Of a stretch of 23,076 nt of DNA, positions 1-8,031 are shown one piece after another (the stretch's first letter is position 1; each line of letters starts with the position of its first letter). The notes below the pieces were generated by a model. The model was given only the letters and a program-made list of their open reading frames with translations. It searched no databases and was not told the DNA's origin. The DNA lies in the NCBI GenBank assembly GCA_043769005.1, contig JAYVJV010000281.1:1-23076 (forward strand). The letters are read 5' to 3'. Source of the DNA: JAAFIP01 sp043769005 (GTDB lineage Bacteria > Pseudomonadota > Gammaproteobacteria > Burkholderiales > Burkholderiaceae_C). The position numbers and the translations under genes are program-made.

Positions 1-196
1 CAAAAACGATTTATATCGAGGACAAACACAAAAGATGATTTCTTCAAATAATTCATCAACTTACGAGTACTTGGCTTGGTAACGTTGGGACACTAGTGAG
101 TCCGTTACTGTGAATTCGAAGTAATTTGTCTATACCAAGACCCACTTGTAAGCGCAATCAAAGTGACCCAACTTACATGCTTCAGAGGCAACTAGA
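1..196. other. AT-richer leader with no recognisable gene
   Basis: I see no supportable gene here. The stretch is visibly AT-richer than the rest of the window. It contains only a very short open frame (15 codons near 34) that I do not believe. There is an imperfect hairpin around 80-112: TAACG and GGAC on the left pair with GTCC and GTTA on the right, with a small bulge. A GAGG at about 185-188 is a plausible ribosome binding site for the GTG start at 197. Promoter elements are probably here but I cannot assign them. Confidence 0.4.
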
Positions 197-2104
197 GTGC
201 TACTGCGTTTATTTTCTCAAGTAATTTGGGTATTACTCGCGTTGACATATGGGGCTGGTGCCCACGCCCAAATTCAACGATCCATAGTCAACCCAAGCTT
301 TGAGCTACCGTTTACTGGTGCGCGCGCAGCTTCCATCAATCTGTTCTTTACTTCGACCAACTGGATTGCAGTAGATGCTGGCGAGATACCTGGCTGGGAG
401 ACCACCCACCCTTTGGTCACCAATGGTTGCCCAGCTGGCGGGGCAATCACGCCAGCCTACAACTGCACGCCCATCGAGCTGTGGGCCAACAGCTTTTTGG
501 GCGTAGTACCCGCACAAGGCATTGTTTTGGCGGAACTCAACGCCTACCAATCGTCCAAGTTATTTCAAAATATCTGCATGAATTCAGGGGAAACCTTCGG
601 CTTTAATTTTGCCCATCGCGGCCGCGGCGGAGCTGACCGAGCGCAATTGCAAATTGGCGCAGCCGATACCGCAATTTTAGATTTCACCACCAACACGGCA
701 GGTACGGGTACGATTAACGCGGGCGGCGGGGCCGTAGGCACCAGTGCTACCAGCATTGCAGGCGGCTGGACGCGTTACGCTGGCACTTACACCTATACGG
801 GCGCTAGCGGTGTGCAGCGACTGGGATTTTCAGCAATTGCCTCGGCTGGCGGCGCTGGATCGGGTAACTTACTGGACAACATCAACATCGCTCTTAAACC
901 GTATGTCGACTTCATCGGTACAGCCACCAGCAGCGTAGAGGGCGGTAGCCCGAGCGCGCCACGCTTTAAAGTTTCGGGTACGGTGCCAGCAGGTGGATTA
1001 GTGCTTACTCTGGCGGTAGGCGGCAATGCCACTTTGGGTAGCGACTTTAACTACAGCGGCACCACCACTCTGACGGGCATTTCCGGCTCATCCACCAGCC
1101 TGAGCGTGACGGTGCCGCCGGGTAACTACAGTGACGCGATAGCCAACAACGTGTTCACGCTGCCCATCAATACCTTGAATGACGACGTTGTAGAAGATAA
1201 CGAAACCATTGTGCTCACCATGCCGGTCAACGGTGTGGCTGCGCCTTTTATCAACGCAAATGCAACGGCCTGTGGTGCCGCGTTTAACTCCACCCTTACC
1301 CACACCATCATCGACAATGACATCGATTTACGCGCCACCAAGTCGGTTTCTCCATCGGGAACCCAAACCGTCGGCAATAGCGTGACCTACACCCTTGTGT
1401 TTGCCAACGTTACCCCCGCATTGCTAACCCAAATACCTCTCACAGCCCATGATGCCGCAACTGTTGCGATTACCGACCAACCGCCCGCGGGTGCCACCTT
1501 GGGCACATGGACTTGCAGCGCAGTGGGTACCGCCTGCCCGGCAATTAGTGGGTCAGGCGCTATTACACAAACCGTGAACCTGCCCGTAGGGGCTAGCCTT
1601 ACCTACATTCTGCAAGCCACTTTAGTGCCCACCGGCCAATGCCTGCAAACCGTCACCAACGTCAGCACTGTCGCCACCACAAGCGTAAGCCCTGGCGGCG
1701 CAGCACTGAGCGAGGGCACCAGCGTACAAGGCAATGCGGGATATATTTTTCAAACCAATAGCGCCACAGCCACCCACACCGTGGCGTCCTGCGCGGCATT
1801 GGGAATCAGTAAAACTGATAACACGGCTAACTTGACCGCTGGTCAAACCACTACCTACGATATTGTGGTGACCAACGGCGGGCCTGCAGCAGCCGACAAT
1901 GCCTTGCTTAAAGACCCCATTGCGGCTGGCCTATCATGCAGCGCCGTAGCCTGTACAGCCGCCTCGGGCGCTGCATCTTGCGCCAGCCTTGCGGCAGTCA
2001 GCATCCCACTACTGCAAGGCACCGGCATCGTGCTAAATAATTTTCCCGCCAACAGCAGCTATACATTTCAAGTCTCCTGTGGGGTAACCGCCACCGGGCT
2101 GTAA
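197..2104 (+). CDS. Secreted Calx-beta / DUF11 repeat protein
   Basis: This is a 635-residue exported protein that probably sits on the cell surface or is released. It starts at GTG 197, with a GAGG motif about 9 nt upstream. Residues 1-24 form a signal peptide ending AHA. Residues about 25-235 look like a beta-sandwich recognition domain containing a 'VNPSFE' start and an 'IELWANSF' segment. Residues about 236-375 resemble a Calx-beta domain, with the acidic 'VEDNETIVLTM' and the terminal 'IIDND'. Two DUF11 (adhesin-like Ig) modules follow, at about 377-530 and 531-635. The protein ends right after 'SCGVTATGL', without an LPXTG or PEP-CTERM anchor. DUF11 proteins of Burkholderiales often end this way, so I do not call it truncated. 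Thr, Asn and Ala content is high and codon use is more relaxed than in the housekeeping genes, which suggests an accessory gene. The ligand is unknown. Confidence 0.75.
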   Translation: MLLRLFSQVIWVLLALTYGAGAHAQIQRSIVNPSFELPFTGARAASINLFFTSTNWIAVDAGEIPGWETTHPLVTNGCPAGGAITPAYNCTPIELWANSFLGVVPAQGIVLAELNAYQSSKLFQNICMNSGETFGFNFAHRGRGGADRAQLQIGAADTAILDFTTNTAGTGTINAGGGAVGTSATSIAGGWTRYAGTYTYTGASGVQRLGFSAIASAGGAGSGNLLDNINIALKPYVDFIGTATSSVEGGSPSAPRFKVSGTVPAGGLVLTLAVGGNATLGSDFNYSGTTTLTGISGSSTSLSVTVPPGNYSDAIANNVFTLPINTLNDDVVEDNETIVLTMPVNGVAAPFINANATACGAAFNSTLTHTIIDNDIDLRATKSVSPSGTQTVGNSVTYTLVFANVTPALLTQIPLTAHDAATVAITDQPPAGATLGTWTCSAVGTACPAISGSGAITQTVNLPVGASLTYILQATLVPTGQCLQTVTNVSTVATTSVSPGGAALSEGTSVQGNAGYIFQTNSATATHTVASCAALGISKTDNTANLTAGQTTTYDIVVTNGGPAAADNALLKDPIAAGLSCSAVACTAASGAASCASLAAVSIPLLQGTGIVLNNFPANSSYTFQVSCGVTATGL

Positions 2105-2118
2105 AGTTTGGGGGCAGG

Positions 2119-2181
2119 ATGCGCTGCTGGCTGATGAAATCCGAACCCACCAAGTGCTCTATCTTTGTACACATCTGGTAG
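2119..2181 (+). pseudogene. Remnant of an EVE-domain protein gene (5' end only)
   Basis: A 20-codon frame starts at ATG 2119 and stops at TAG 2179. It reads M-R-C-W-L-M-K-S-E-P-T-K-C-S-I and then loses resemblance. From memory, the motif (Y/C)WLMKSEP followed by -CSI- is the highly conserved amino terminus of EVE-domain proteins (thymocyte nuclear protein 1-like, modified-base binders, normally about 150 residues). A GGGGGCAGG stretch directly upstream could be its ribosome binding site. The rest of the gene is absent: I could not find a continuation in any frame between 2182 and 2305. I read it as a deletion remnant. A chance match over about 12 residues is less likely but possible. Confidence 0.5.
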
Positions 2182-2305
2182 CCCATGCAGCGCGTCTTTG
2201 GCGATATGGTGCTGTAATCCGTTCGTTATACAGCGGCTGCTTAAATCGGCGTTGCATCGCCCCGCAGAGTAGACATGCTCTGGTTCTGATCGATAATCTT
2301 GGCGT
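2182..2305. other. Spacer upstream of the M23 lipoprotein gene
   Basis: This joins the EVE-like remnant to the M23 lipoprotein gene. No convincing frame, terminator or strong Shine-Dalgarno sequence is visible. Together with the remnant it looks like a deletion scar between two accessory genes. Confidence 0.35.
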
Positions 2306-3508
2306 ATGGTAACTATGAAGAACGCCACGAATCTGCAAATTGAGCGCGCTGGCGGGCTGAGATACTGGGCCTGGGTGGGCGCTATGGGCTTGGCTCTGGC
2401 CTTAGTGGCCTGTGGAGGCAGTGGTAGCAGCAGCGGCGATGGCGGTAGTGGCGCAGGAGTTGGTGTTGGTGGCACTGGCGGCGCAGCAGTGGTAGGTGAC
2501 CAGAGCGCTGCGGTGTCGTGGGACACGGCACCATCTGCCATGTCTTACAGCGTGCAGCGCGCTACGGCCACGCTGGCCCTGGGCGGCAGCTACCAAACGC
2601 TGACCTCGGGCATCACAGCGGCGCGTTATGCAGATACAGGCTTGACTAACGGCACGCCGTACCACTACCGCGTCATTGTGCACAACGCTGCGGGTGCCAG
2701 TGCTGCGTCTAACGATGCGCTGGCTACGCCGGTAGCGCCCGCGGCGGGACTCGTGCTCTGGCCGCTAAGCCGCCAAAGCACACCGGATGCCGACAGCGTG
2801 CGCTACCCCTATGGGCCTCGGCGGTTTACCAACTACGACTTTCATGCCGGGATCGACATTCCTGCGCCCGCAGGTACGCCGATCTACCCGGTGATGGATG
2901 GCGTGGTCGCCAAAGTCGAGGTCAATACCGAGGCGATTGGCGCGGGTATCAATGTGGTGGTCAACCACAGCCAGCAACGGCGCACCGCTTATCTGCACAT
3001 GACGACAGCCTCTGTCGTGCTGGGCCAGAGCGTTACTGCGGGCATCACCCAACTGGGCACCGTGGGCACCACGGGCGCGCGCTCCAACCACTTGCATTTC
3101 ACCTACATGGTGGGCCTGTCCAGCGAGGCGCTCAGCAAAAACCCGCTGGAAATTCTGCCCCACTCGCCCACCGGCCCACTGGCCGCCAGTTTCCGCACCG
3201 ATGGCAGCAACAAGGTCGATATCAGCATGCCCGCCCACAAAATGCGCGTGCGCTGGATCATCGTCAAAGGGGAAGGCCAGACCCGCATGCTGGACTACTA
3301 CAGCATCGTCACCCAGGGCTCGGATCCGCGTAACAACCCCATCCAGTCCGGTATCGTGCTGGATGCCGCTGCCCCGCCCTCGCCCGAGCCGGTGGCGCAG
3401 GAAAATTTCTTGCTCACACTGCAGCCCGATCCGGTCAGGCCGTTTGCCTTGCAGCGCGTGGTGCTGAAAGACTTCAGCGGCAACGTGCTGCTGGATGCCG
3501 TCAAGTAG
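2306..3508 (+). CDS. M23-family metallopeptidase lipoprotein with fibronectin III domain
   Basis: This is a 400-residue predicted lipoprotein. Hydrophobic residues 21-35 lead into the lipobox L-V-A-C, with the lipidated Cys at 36. A Gly/Ser-rich linker (37-60) follows, then a fibronectin type III-like domain (about 62-145). The LytM/M23 endopeptidase domain is at about 165-275. Its zinc ligands are visible: H180 and D184 in HAGID, then H262-L-H264 in NHLHF, with a further catalytic-type His at 231 in YLHM. Because all M23 residues are present, the enzyme is probably an active peptidoglycan DD-endopeptidase rather than an EnvC-like activator. About 130 residues after the peptidase domain are not assigned. 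ATG 2315 is an alternative start three codons in. No strong ribosome binding site is seen. The gene is convergent with rsmE, 9 bp away. Confidence 0.85.
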   Translation: MVTMKNATNLQIERAGGLRYWAWVGAMGLALALVACGGSGSSSGDGGSGAGVGVGGTGGAAVVGDQSAAVSWDTAPSAMSYSVQRATATLALGGSYQTLTSGITAARYADTGLTNGTPYHYRVIVHNAAGASAASNDALATPVAPAAGLVLWPLSRQSTPDADSVRYPYGPRRFTNYDFHAGIDIPAPAGTPIYPVMDGVVAKVEVNTEAIGAGINVVVNHSQQRRTAYLHMTTASVVLGQSVTAGITQLGTVGTTGARSNHLHFTYMVGLSSEALSKNPLEILPHSPTGPLAASFRTDGSNKVDISMPAHKMRVRWIIVKGEGQTRMLDYYSIVTQGSDPRNNPIQSGIVLDAAAPPSPEPVAQENFLLTLQPDPVRPFALQRVVLKDFSGNVLLDAVK

Positions 3509-3517
3509 GCGGGCAAG

Positions 3518-4315
3518 TTAGCGGACGTGGCCGGCGAGTGTCCACACCGACAGCGCAGCCAGCGGCGCGGTCTCTGCGCGCAGTACCCGGTTGCCCAAAC
3601 CAACAGGACGGTAGCCAGCCGCAATCGCGGCAGCCTCCTCTGCGCTGCTGAGGCCTCCTTCGGGGCCGCTTAGGCATTCGACAGCGAAATCGTGACTCGG
3701 CAGGCTACCCGCTTCCGCTACCGTTTGCATTTGCGTTTGCATTTGCATTTGCGCTTGCAACAGGCTGCTCGCATGCACGCTGCCCTGGTGCACGGACAAC
3801 ACGCAACGCACCGTGTGCGGAGCCAAGCGCTTGGTCACCTGCGCCAACCACGCCGACCATTGCATGGCCGGGTGCACCAGCGGCACCTGGTTGCGGCCCG
3901 ACTGCTCGCAGGCGGCCACGGCCACGGCCTGCCAGTTGGCCACCTTTTTCTCGGCCCGCTCGCCCGACAGGCGCAGCACCGTGCGCTCGGTCATCAGGGG
4001 CTGGATACTAGCCACGCCCAGCTCGGTGGCTTTTTCTACCAGCCACTCCATGCGCTCGTTTGCGGGCATGCCGATCACCAGGTGCACCGCGCGCGGGGCT
4101 TCGCGCTCCACGGCATCGTGCGCGCCCACATGTACCCGCACCTCGCTGCGGCCCATGTGGGTGACCTGCGCCGCATATTCGCCGCCCTGGCCGTTAAACA
4201 GCATCAGCGTGCCACCGGGCTGCATGCGCAGCACCTGTACATGGCGGGCGCTGGCAGCGTCCAGTGCCAGTTCGGCATCGGTGGAGAGGACTTGGGGCGT
4301 GTAAAAGCGCGGCAT
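3518..4315 (-). CDS. rsmE: 16S rRNA (uracil-1498-N3)-methyltransferase
   Basis: This 265-residue SPOUT-class methyltransferase modifies U1498 of 16S rRNA in the assembled 30S subunit using S-adenosylmethionine. The N-terminal PUA-like part (MPRFY, HVQVLRM, FNGQGGEY) is followed by the knot domain. The family landmarks are IGMPANERMEWLVEKATELGV, ERTVLR, AACEQSGRN and the C-terminal SGPEGGLS...NRVLRAETA loop that binds the cofactor. Length is normal plus a Gln-rich insert of alternating Q-x dipeptides just before the cofactor loop, encoded by a hexanucleotide repeat at 3724-3759. It lies downstream of the AmgK-like kinase gene on the same strand. A dispersed repeat copy occupies the 95-bp gap between the two. 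Confidence 0.96.
   Translation of the reverse strand: MPRFYTPQVLSTDAELALDAASARHVQVLRMQPGGTLMLFNGQGGEYAAQVTHMGRSEVRVHVGAHDAVEREAPRAVHLVIGMPANERMEWLVEKATELGVASIQPLMTERTVLRLSGERAEKKVANWQAVAVAACEQSGRNQVPLVHPAMQWSAWLAQVTKRLAPHTVRCVLSVHQGSVHASSLLQAQMQMQTQMQTVAEAGSLPSHDFAVECLSGPEGGLSSAEEAAAIAAGYRPVGLGNRVLRAETAPLAALSVWTLAGHVR
3724..3759. repeat. Six-unit hexanucleotide repeat inside rsmE
   Basis: Six consecutive 6-bp units read TTTGCA, TTTGCG, TTTGCA, TTTGCA, TTTGCG, CTTGCA on the plus strand. On the rsmE strand they encode alternating Gln-Ala, Gln-Met and Gln-Thr dipeptides. Copy-number change would add or remove two residues without shifting the frame. Confidence 0.9.
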
Positions 4316-4337
4316 GGTGACGTTAAAAGGCGCGCAG

Positions 4338-4407
4338 TTTGCTATTTATTTAGTAGCTGCTTACGCTTATATTTATTGGGCTACAGCCTGATTTGCTATG
4401 CTAAAAC
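4338..4407 (+). repeat. Dispersed AGCTGCTTRCGC repeat, copy 1 (intergenic)
   Basis: This copy is the reference for the family. It has TTTGCTAT at the left, the core AGCTGCTTACGC at 4355-4366, then ATTGGGCTACAGCCTG and a final CTAAAAC. It fills most of the gap between the AmgK-like gene (stop at 4411) and the rsmE start (4315). It is the only copy in the window that is not inside an open reading frame. Confidence 0.85.
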
Positions 4408-4410
4408 GGA

Positions 4411-5529
4411 CTACATGCGGCCAAACGACCAGGCCGTGGTGGCCTGCGTGCCTTCGATCTCGTCAATCACCTTGAGCAGCGGGCCCAGCTCGCGGTAGCG
4501 GTTGGCCGTGGTGCGAATGTAGTGGATAAAGCGCGGCGCATCCGCCAGGTACTTGGGTTTGCCGTCACGTAGGGTCAGACGGGCAAAGATGCCGGCCACT
4601 TTGAGGTGGCGCTGCAGGCCCATCCACTCCACGGCGCGGTAGAACGCGCCAAAGTCGCTGGCCCAGCCCTCGTAGTCCATCAGCCCCAGTTTGCGGGCTT
4701 TCTCCCAGTAGCGCACGGTCACGTCCAGCACAAAGTCTTCGTCCCAGGTCAAAAACGCATCGCGCATCAGCGAGGCTATGTCGTAGGTGATCGGGCCGTA
4801 CACCGCGTCTTGAAAGTCCAGCACGCCCAGGCGGCTGAGCTCGCTGGCCATCAGGTTGCGCGGCATGAAGTCGCGGTGCACATACACGCTGGGGGCGGCC
4901 AGGTTGCGCTGCACGATCAGCGCAAAGGCGCTGGCGATGGTCTCGCTTTGAGGGGCTGTGAGGGTAGTGGCGCGGTGCTTGGCGATGTACCAGTCAGGAA
5001 ATAGTTGCAGCTCGCGCTGCAGTAGCGCCGCGTCATAGGGTGCCAGCACGCCGGGCCGGGAAGCGGTTTGCAGTTGCAGCAGGGCATCTATCGCCTGCAT
5101 GTAGCGCGGCAAATTAGCCTGCGGCTGCTCGGGCTGGATCTGCTCCATCATGGTCTGTGCGCCCAGGTCGGTCAGCAGCATAAAACCCTGCGCTTCGTCC
5201 CAGGCCAGCACCTCGGGTGCGAGTAAGCCCGCATCCGAGAGCAGCCGGGCCATTTTGACAAACGGTTTGCAGTCCTCTTTGTCGGGCGGCGCGTCCATGA
5301 TGATGCGCGGCGCGCCCTGCAAGGTGTCGATACGTAAATAACGCCGGAAGCTGGCATCGGCAGATGCGATGCGCAAGCTGCCAGGAACCAGGGCCTGCGC
5401 TGGCGCGACGCTAGAGAGCCAGTGCGTAAAAGCCTGCGCTCTCTGGTCGCTGGCCCACATAACGGGGGGGATAGATCCCGCTGAAGCGCAAGGCACTAGG
5501 GTCGAAGGGGGGGGTTGGGAGTGACTCAT
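4411..5529 (-). CDS. amgK: AmgK-like N-acetylmuramate/N-acetylglucosamine kinase (APH family)
   Basis: This is a 372-residue kinase of the aminoglycoside phosphotransferase fold. The catalytic loop H218-R-D220-F-M-P-R-N225 and the metal site D238-F-Q-D241 are both intact. The N-lobe contains the 'SADASFRRYLRI' segment typical of the AmgK/cell-wall phosphotransferase subfamily. In Pseudomonas putida, AmgK phosphorylates MurNAc/GlcNAc at C1 in a cell-wall recycling bypass of the UDP-MurNAc pathway, and its gene lies divergent to lptD, as here. That context supports the call over a drug-resistance enzyme. The usual partner gene murU is not in this window. The start could instead be the internal ATG at 5460 (MWASDQRAQAF), since the first 23 residues are Pro/Ser-rich and unconserved-looking; neither start has a good ribosome binding site. 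Confidence 0.82.
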   Translation of the reverse strand: MSHSQPPPSTLVPCASAGSIPPVMWASDQRAQAFTHWLSSVAPAQALVPGSLRIASADASFRRYLRIDTLQGAPRIIMDAPPDKEDCKPFVKMARLLSDAGLLAPEVLAWDEAQGFMLLTDLGAQTMMEQIQPEQPQANLPRYMQAIDALLQLQTASRPGVLAPYDAALLQRELQLFPDWYIAKHRATTLTAPQSETIASAFALIVQRNLAAPSVYVHRDFMPRNLMASELSRLGVLDFQDAVYGPITYDIASLMRDAFLTWDEDFVLDVTVRYWEKARKLGLMDYEGWASDFGAFYRAVEWMGLQRHLKVAGIFARLTLRDGKPKYLADAPRFIHYIRTTANRYRELGPLLKVIDEIEGTQATTAWSFGRM

Positions 5530-5631
5530 GGATAATCCATTCTACAAAGCCTGCTGCCCCTTCCATAAATCGGGGGTCAACCGGGCGTACGAACCGAACT
5601 TTAGACCTCAACCGCCCCTAGCTGCCGCGCA

Positions 5632-8031
5632 ATGCGACCATCCCGCCCCGCCCCCCATGCCCGCACGCCCTTGCACAGCGCCGTGCACTGCGCCGCGTTG
5701 CTGCTGTGCTGCACCGGGTCTGGCGTACATGCACAAACGCCAGCGCTTGCAGGAGGCAGTGATCCTGGCCCGGCGGTGCTGCGCTCCACCCCCATGCTGC
5801 AAGAGCTGCTGGATAACGAAAACCGTCGTCTGGTGCCGACATTTATATTTGGTGACAACGTTACTGGGCGCACCGACCTGGACACCGTGGTGGATGGCCA
5901 TGCCGAACTGCGCCGCAGCGGCTCGGTGATCCGTGCCGACCGTATTGAGTACTACCAGCCCGATGATTTGGCCAAGGCACGCGGCAATGTGCGTATGAAC
6001 CGAAACGGGAATGTGTATGAGGGTCAAGAGGCGCAGATCAAGGTCGAGTCCAACGAAGGCTACTTTACTGAACCGCGCTTTCAATTGTTGAAAAACGGTG
6101 GCCACGGGACTGCCTCACGGATCGACTTTATCGACAGCCAACGCTCGGTCGCCCGCGATGCCACCTACACCACCTGCCAGCGCCGTCCAAGCCCAAGCTG
6201 GATGCCAGACTGGGAGCTCAAAGCATCTCAAGTCAGTATGGATAACGACACCGATGCGGGCGTGGCCGAGAACGTTCAATTACGTTTTAAAGATTTGCCG
6301 CTTTTGGCCTGGCCGTCCATCAGCTTTCCGTTGAGCGATGCACGCAAAAGTGGCTGGTTGCCGCCCACCCTGAACATCGACAATACCAGCGGCATCGAGG
6401 TAGCAGCGCCGTATTACTGGAATGTGGCACCCAACCGGGACATCACCTTTTCCCCCACTCTGGCCACCAAACGCGGCTTGGGTCTGGGCAGCGAGTTTCG
6501 TTACCTCGAGAAAGATTACAAGGGCCAGACACGCCTGGACTGGATGCCCCATGACCGTTTGCGTTCGCAGGCACGTTGGGGTTTGAGCGCTGTACACACC
6601 GGCAGCCTGGACAGCGGCATAGCCCGTGTGGGCAGCCTGGGTCTGAATCTGAGTCTGAACCGCGTGAGTGACGACAACTATTGGAGTGATTTTCCGCGTG
6701 CCACGGGAACGCTCACCCAGCGCCTGCTTGCCAACGATGGCACCCTATCCTGGACGCAGGGGCCCTACTCGCTCGATGCCCGCGTGCTCAAATGGCAAAC
6801 GCTACAAATCCCCGATGCCATCATTACGCCGCCCTATGACCGATTGCCCCAAATCACGGCACGCTTTAACCGCCACAACTGGAACGGGCTGAGCGTGGCA
6901 GCAGAGCTGGACACCACCCGTTTTCGTTCGCAGCAAGCACTGACCCTGCAACCCAACGCCCTGCGCAACTATGCTCAAGTGCAGATCAGCAAACCCTGGA
7001 CGGCTCCGGGTTACTTCGTGACACCCAAGGCGCAGGTGCATGCTACCAGCTACCAGTTTGACAGCCCATCGTCTGCAGGACAGCGCCATGCGCAGCGCGT
7101 ACTACCCACACTCTCTGTAGATAGTGGCTTGATATTTGAGCGTGAAGCGACCTATTTTGATCGCCCTGTAACTCAAACCCTGGAGCCGCGCGCGTTCTAC
7201 AGTTACACACCGTTTCGTAACCAAGCCGCTCTGCCCAACTATGACAGCGGTGCTAATGACTTTAACTTTGCCACGATTTATAGCGAAAACGCCTTTGTCG
7301 GCCATGACCGCTTTGCCAGCAATAATTTATTAACCGTCGGCGTAACTTCGCGTTTTCTGGAGCCCAACAGCGGGGCTGAAGCCCTGCGCCTGTCCTACGC
7401 ACAACGTCTGCGCTTTGCCGACCAGAAAGTAACCCTACCGGGCGGCGCGACCGACACGGCGCGCTTTTCCGATATGCTGTTTGGAGCCAGTGTGAACTGG
7501 TCGCCACGGTGGACAACTGATGCGGTGATGCAATACAACCCCGACACCCGCCGCTCAGAACGCTCCACCCTGGGCGCACGCTACAGCCCCAGCAACTACC
7601 GGGTGCTCAGCACCAACTACCGCTATGCCAGAGGCTCCAGCGAGCAAGTCGATCTGGGCTGGCAATGGCCCATCAACGACCTGTGGGGGGACAAAGGCCA
7701 GAATTTGGGCCAGGGGGCGGGACAGGGCGAAGGACGCTGGTACAGTGTGGGGCGTTTAAACTACAGCCTGCAAGACCGCAAAATAGTCGACAGCATTCTG
7801 GGTTTTGAGTACGATGCGGGCTGTTGGCTGGGCCGCATCGTATTTGACCGGGTGCAAACCACTTCGTCGAGTGCCAACAAACGGATTTCATTCCAGCTGG
7901 AGTTTGTCGGTTTTACCCGGGTCGGTGTCGGCTCCAATCCCTTGAAAACCCTCAAGGACAATGTACCGCGTTATCAGTATTTGCGTGAAAAAACCATCGT
8001 CGGCCCGAGCCGATTCAGTAACTATGATTAA
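5632..8031 (+). CDS. lptD: LPS-assembly protein LptD
   Basis: This 799-residue outer-membrane beta-barrel inserts lipopolysaccharide into the outer leaflet together with LptE. A signal peptide (about 1-34, ending VHA) is followed by the LptA/OstA-like jelly roll (about 70-195, with DTVVDGHAELR, RADRIEYYQ and ARGNVRM). The large barrel domain runs to the C terminus, with the conserved segment 'LPLLAWPSISFPLSDARKSG' near 220-245. The mature protein has two cysteines that I can find, C182 (TTCQRR) and C731 (DAGCW). This allows one long-range disulfide instead of the two in E. coli LptD. The gene is first in the lptD-surA-rsmA operon, and its stop overlaps the surA start. The start has no clear Shine-Dalgarno sequence, but the signal peptide fits. 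Confidence 0.97.
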   Translation: MRPSRPAPHARTPLHSAVHCAALLLCCTGSGVHAQTPALAGGSDPGPAVLRSTPMLQELLDNENRRLVPTFIFGDNVTGRTDLDTVVDGHAELRRSGSVIRADRIEYYQPDDLAKARGNVRMNRNGNVYEGQEAQIKVESNEGYFTEPRFQLLKNGGHGTASRIDFIDSQRSVARDATYTTCQRRPSPSWMPDWELKASQVSMDNDTDAGVAENVQLRFKDLPLLAWPSISFPLSDARKSGWLPPTLNIDNTSGIEVAAPYYWNVAPNRDITFSPTLATKRGLGLGSEFRYLEKDYKGQTRLDWMPHDRLRSQARWGLSAVHTGSLDSGIARVGSLGLNLSLNRVSDDNYWSDFPRATGTLTQRLLANDGTLSWTQGPYSLDARVLKWQTLQIPDAIITPPYDRLPQITARFNRHNWNGLSVAAELDTTRFRSQQALTLQPNALRNYAQVQISKPWTAPGYFVTPKAQVHATSYQFDSPSSAGQRHAQRVLPTLSVDSGLIFEREATYFDRPVTQTLEPRAFYSYTPFRNQAALPNYDSGANDFNFATIYSENAFVGHDRFASNNLLTVGVTSRFLEPNSGAEALRLSYAQRLRFADQKVTLPGGATDTARFSDMLFGASVNWSPRWTTDAVMQYNPDTRRSERSTLGARYSPSNYRVLSTNYRYARGSSEQVDLGWQWPINDLWGDKGQNLGQGAGQGEGRWYSVGRLNYSLQDRKIVDSILGFEYDAGCWLGRIVFDRVQTTSSSANKRISFQLEFVGFTRVGVGSNPLKTLKDNVPRYQYLREKTIVGPSRFSNYD

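Noticed and set aside
80..112. Hairpin in the leader as a terminator or riboswitch
   Set aside because: Stem is short and bulged, no U-tract follows, and no riboswitch core that I know is visible.
2068..2541. Minus-strand open frame of 157 codons across the 2105-2305 spacer
   Set aside because: Pro/Ala-rich low complexity antisense to the M23 Gly/Ser linker, no family resemblance, no start context. It only spans the spacer by chance.
3692..4498. Plus-strand 268-codon frame opposite rsmE
   Set aside because: His/Arg/Leu-rich composition typical of the antisense of a GC-rich gene; rsmE on the other strand is certain.
5608..6105. Minus-strand 165-codon frame opposite the start of lptD
   Set aside because: Shadow of lptD codons; no recognisable domain and it would overlap the lptD signal peptide and jelly roll.
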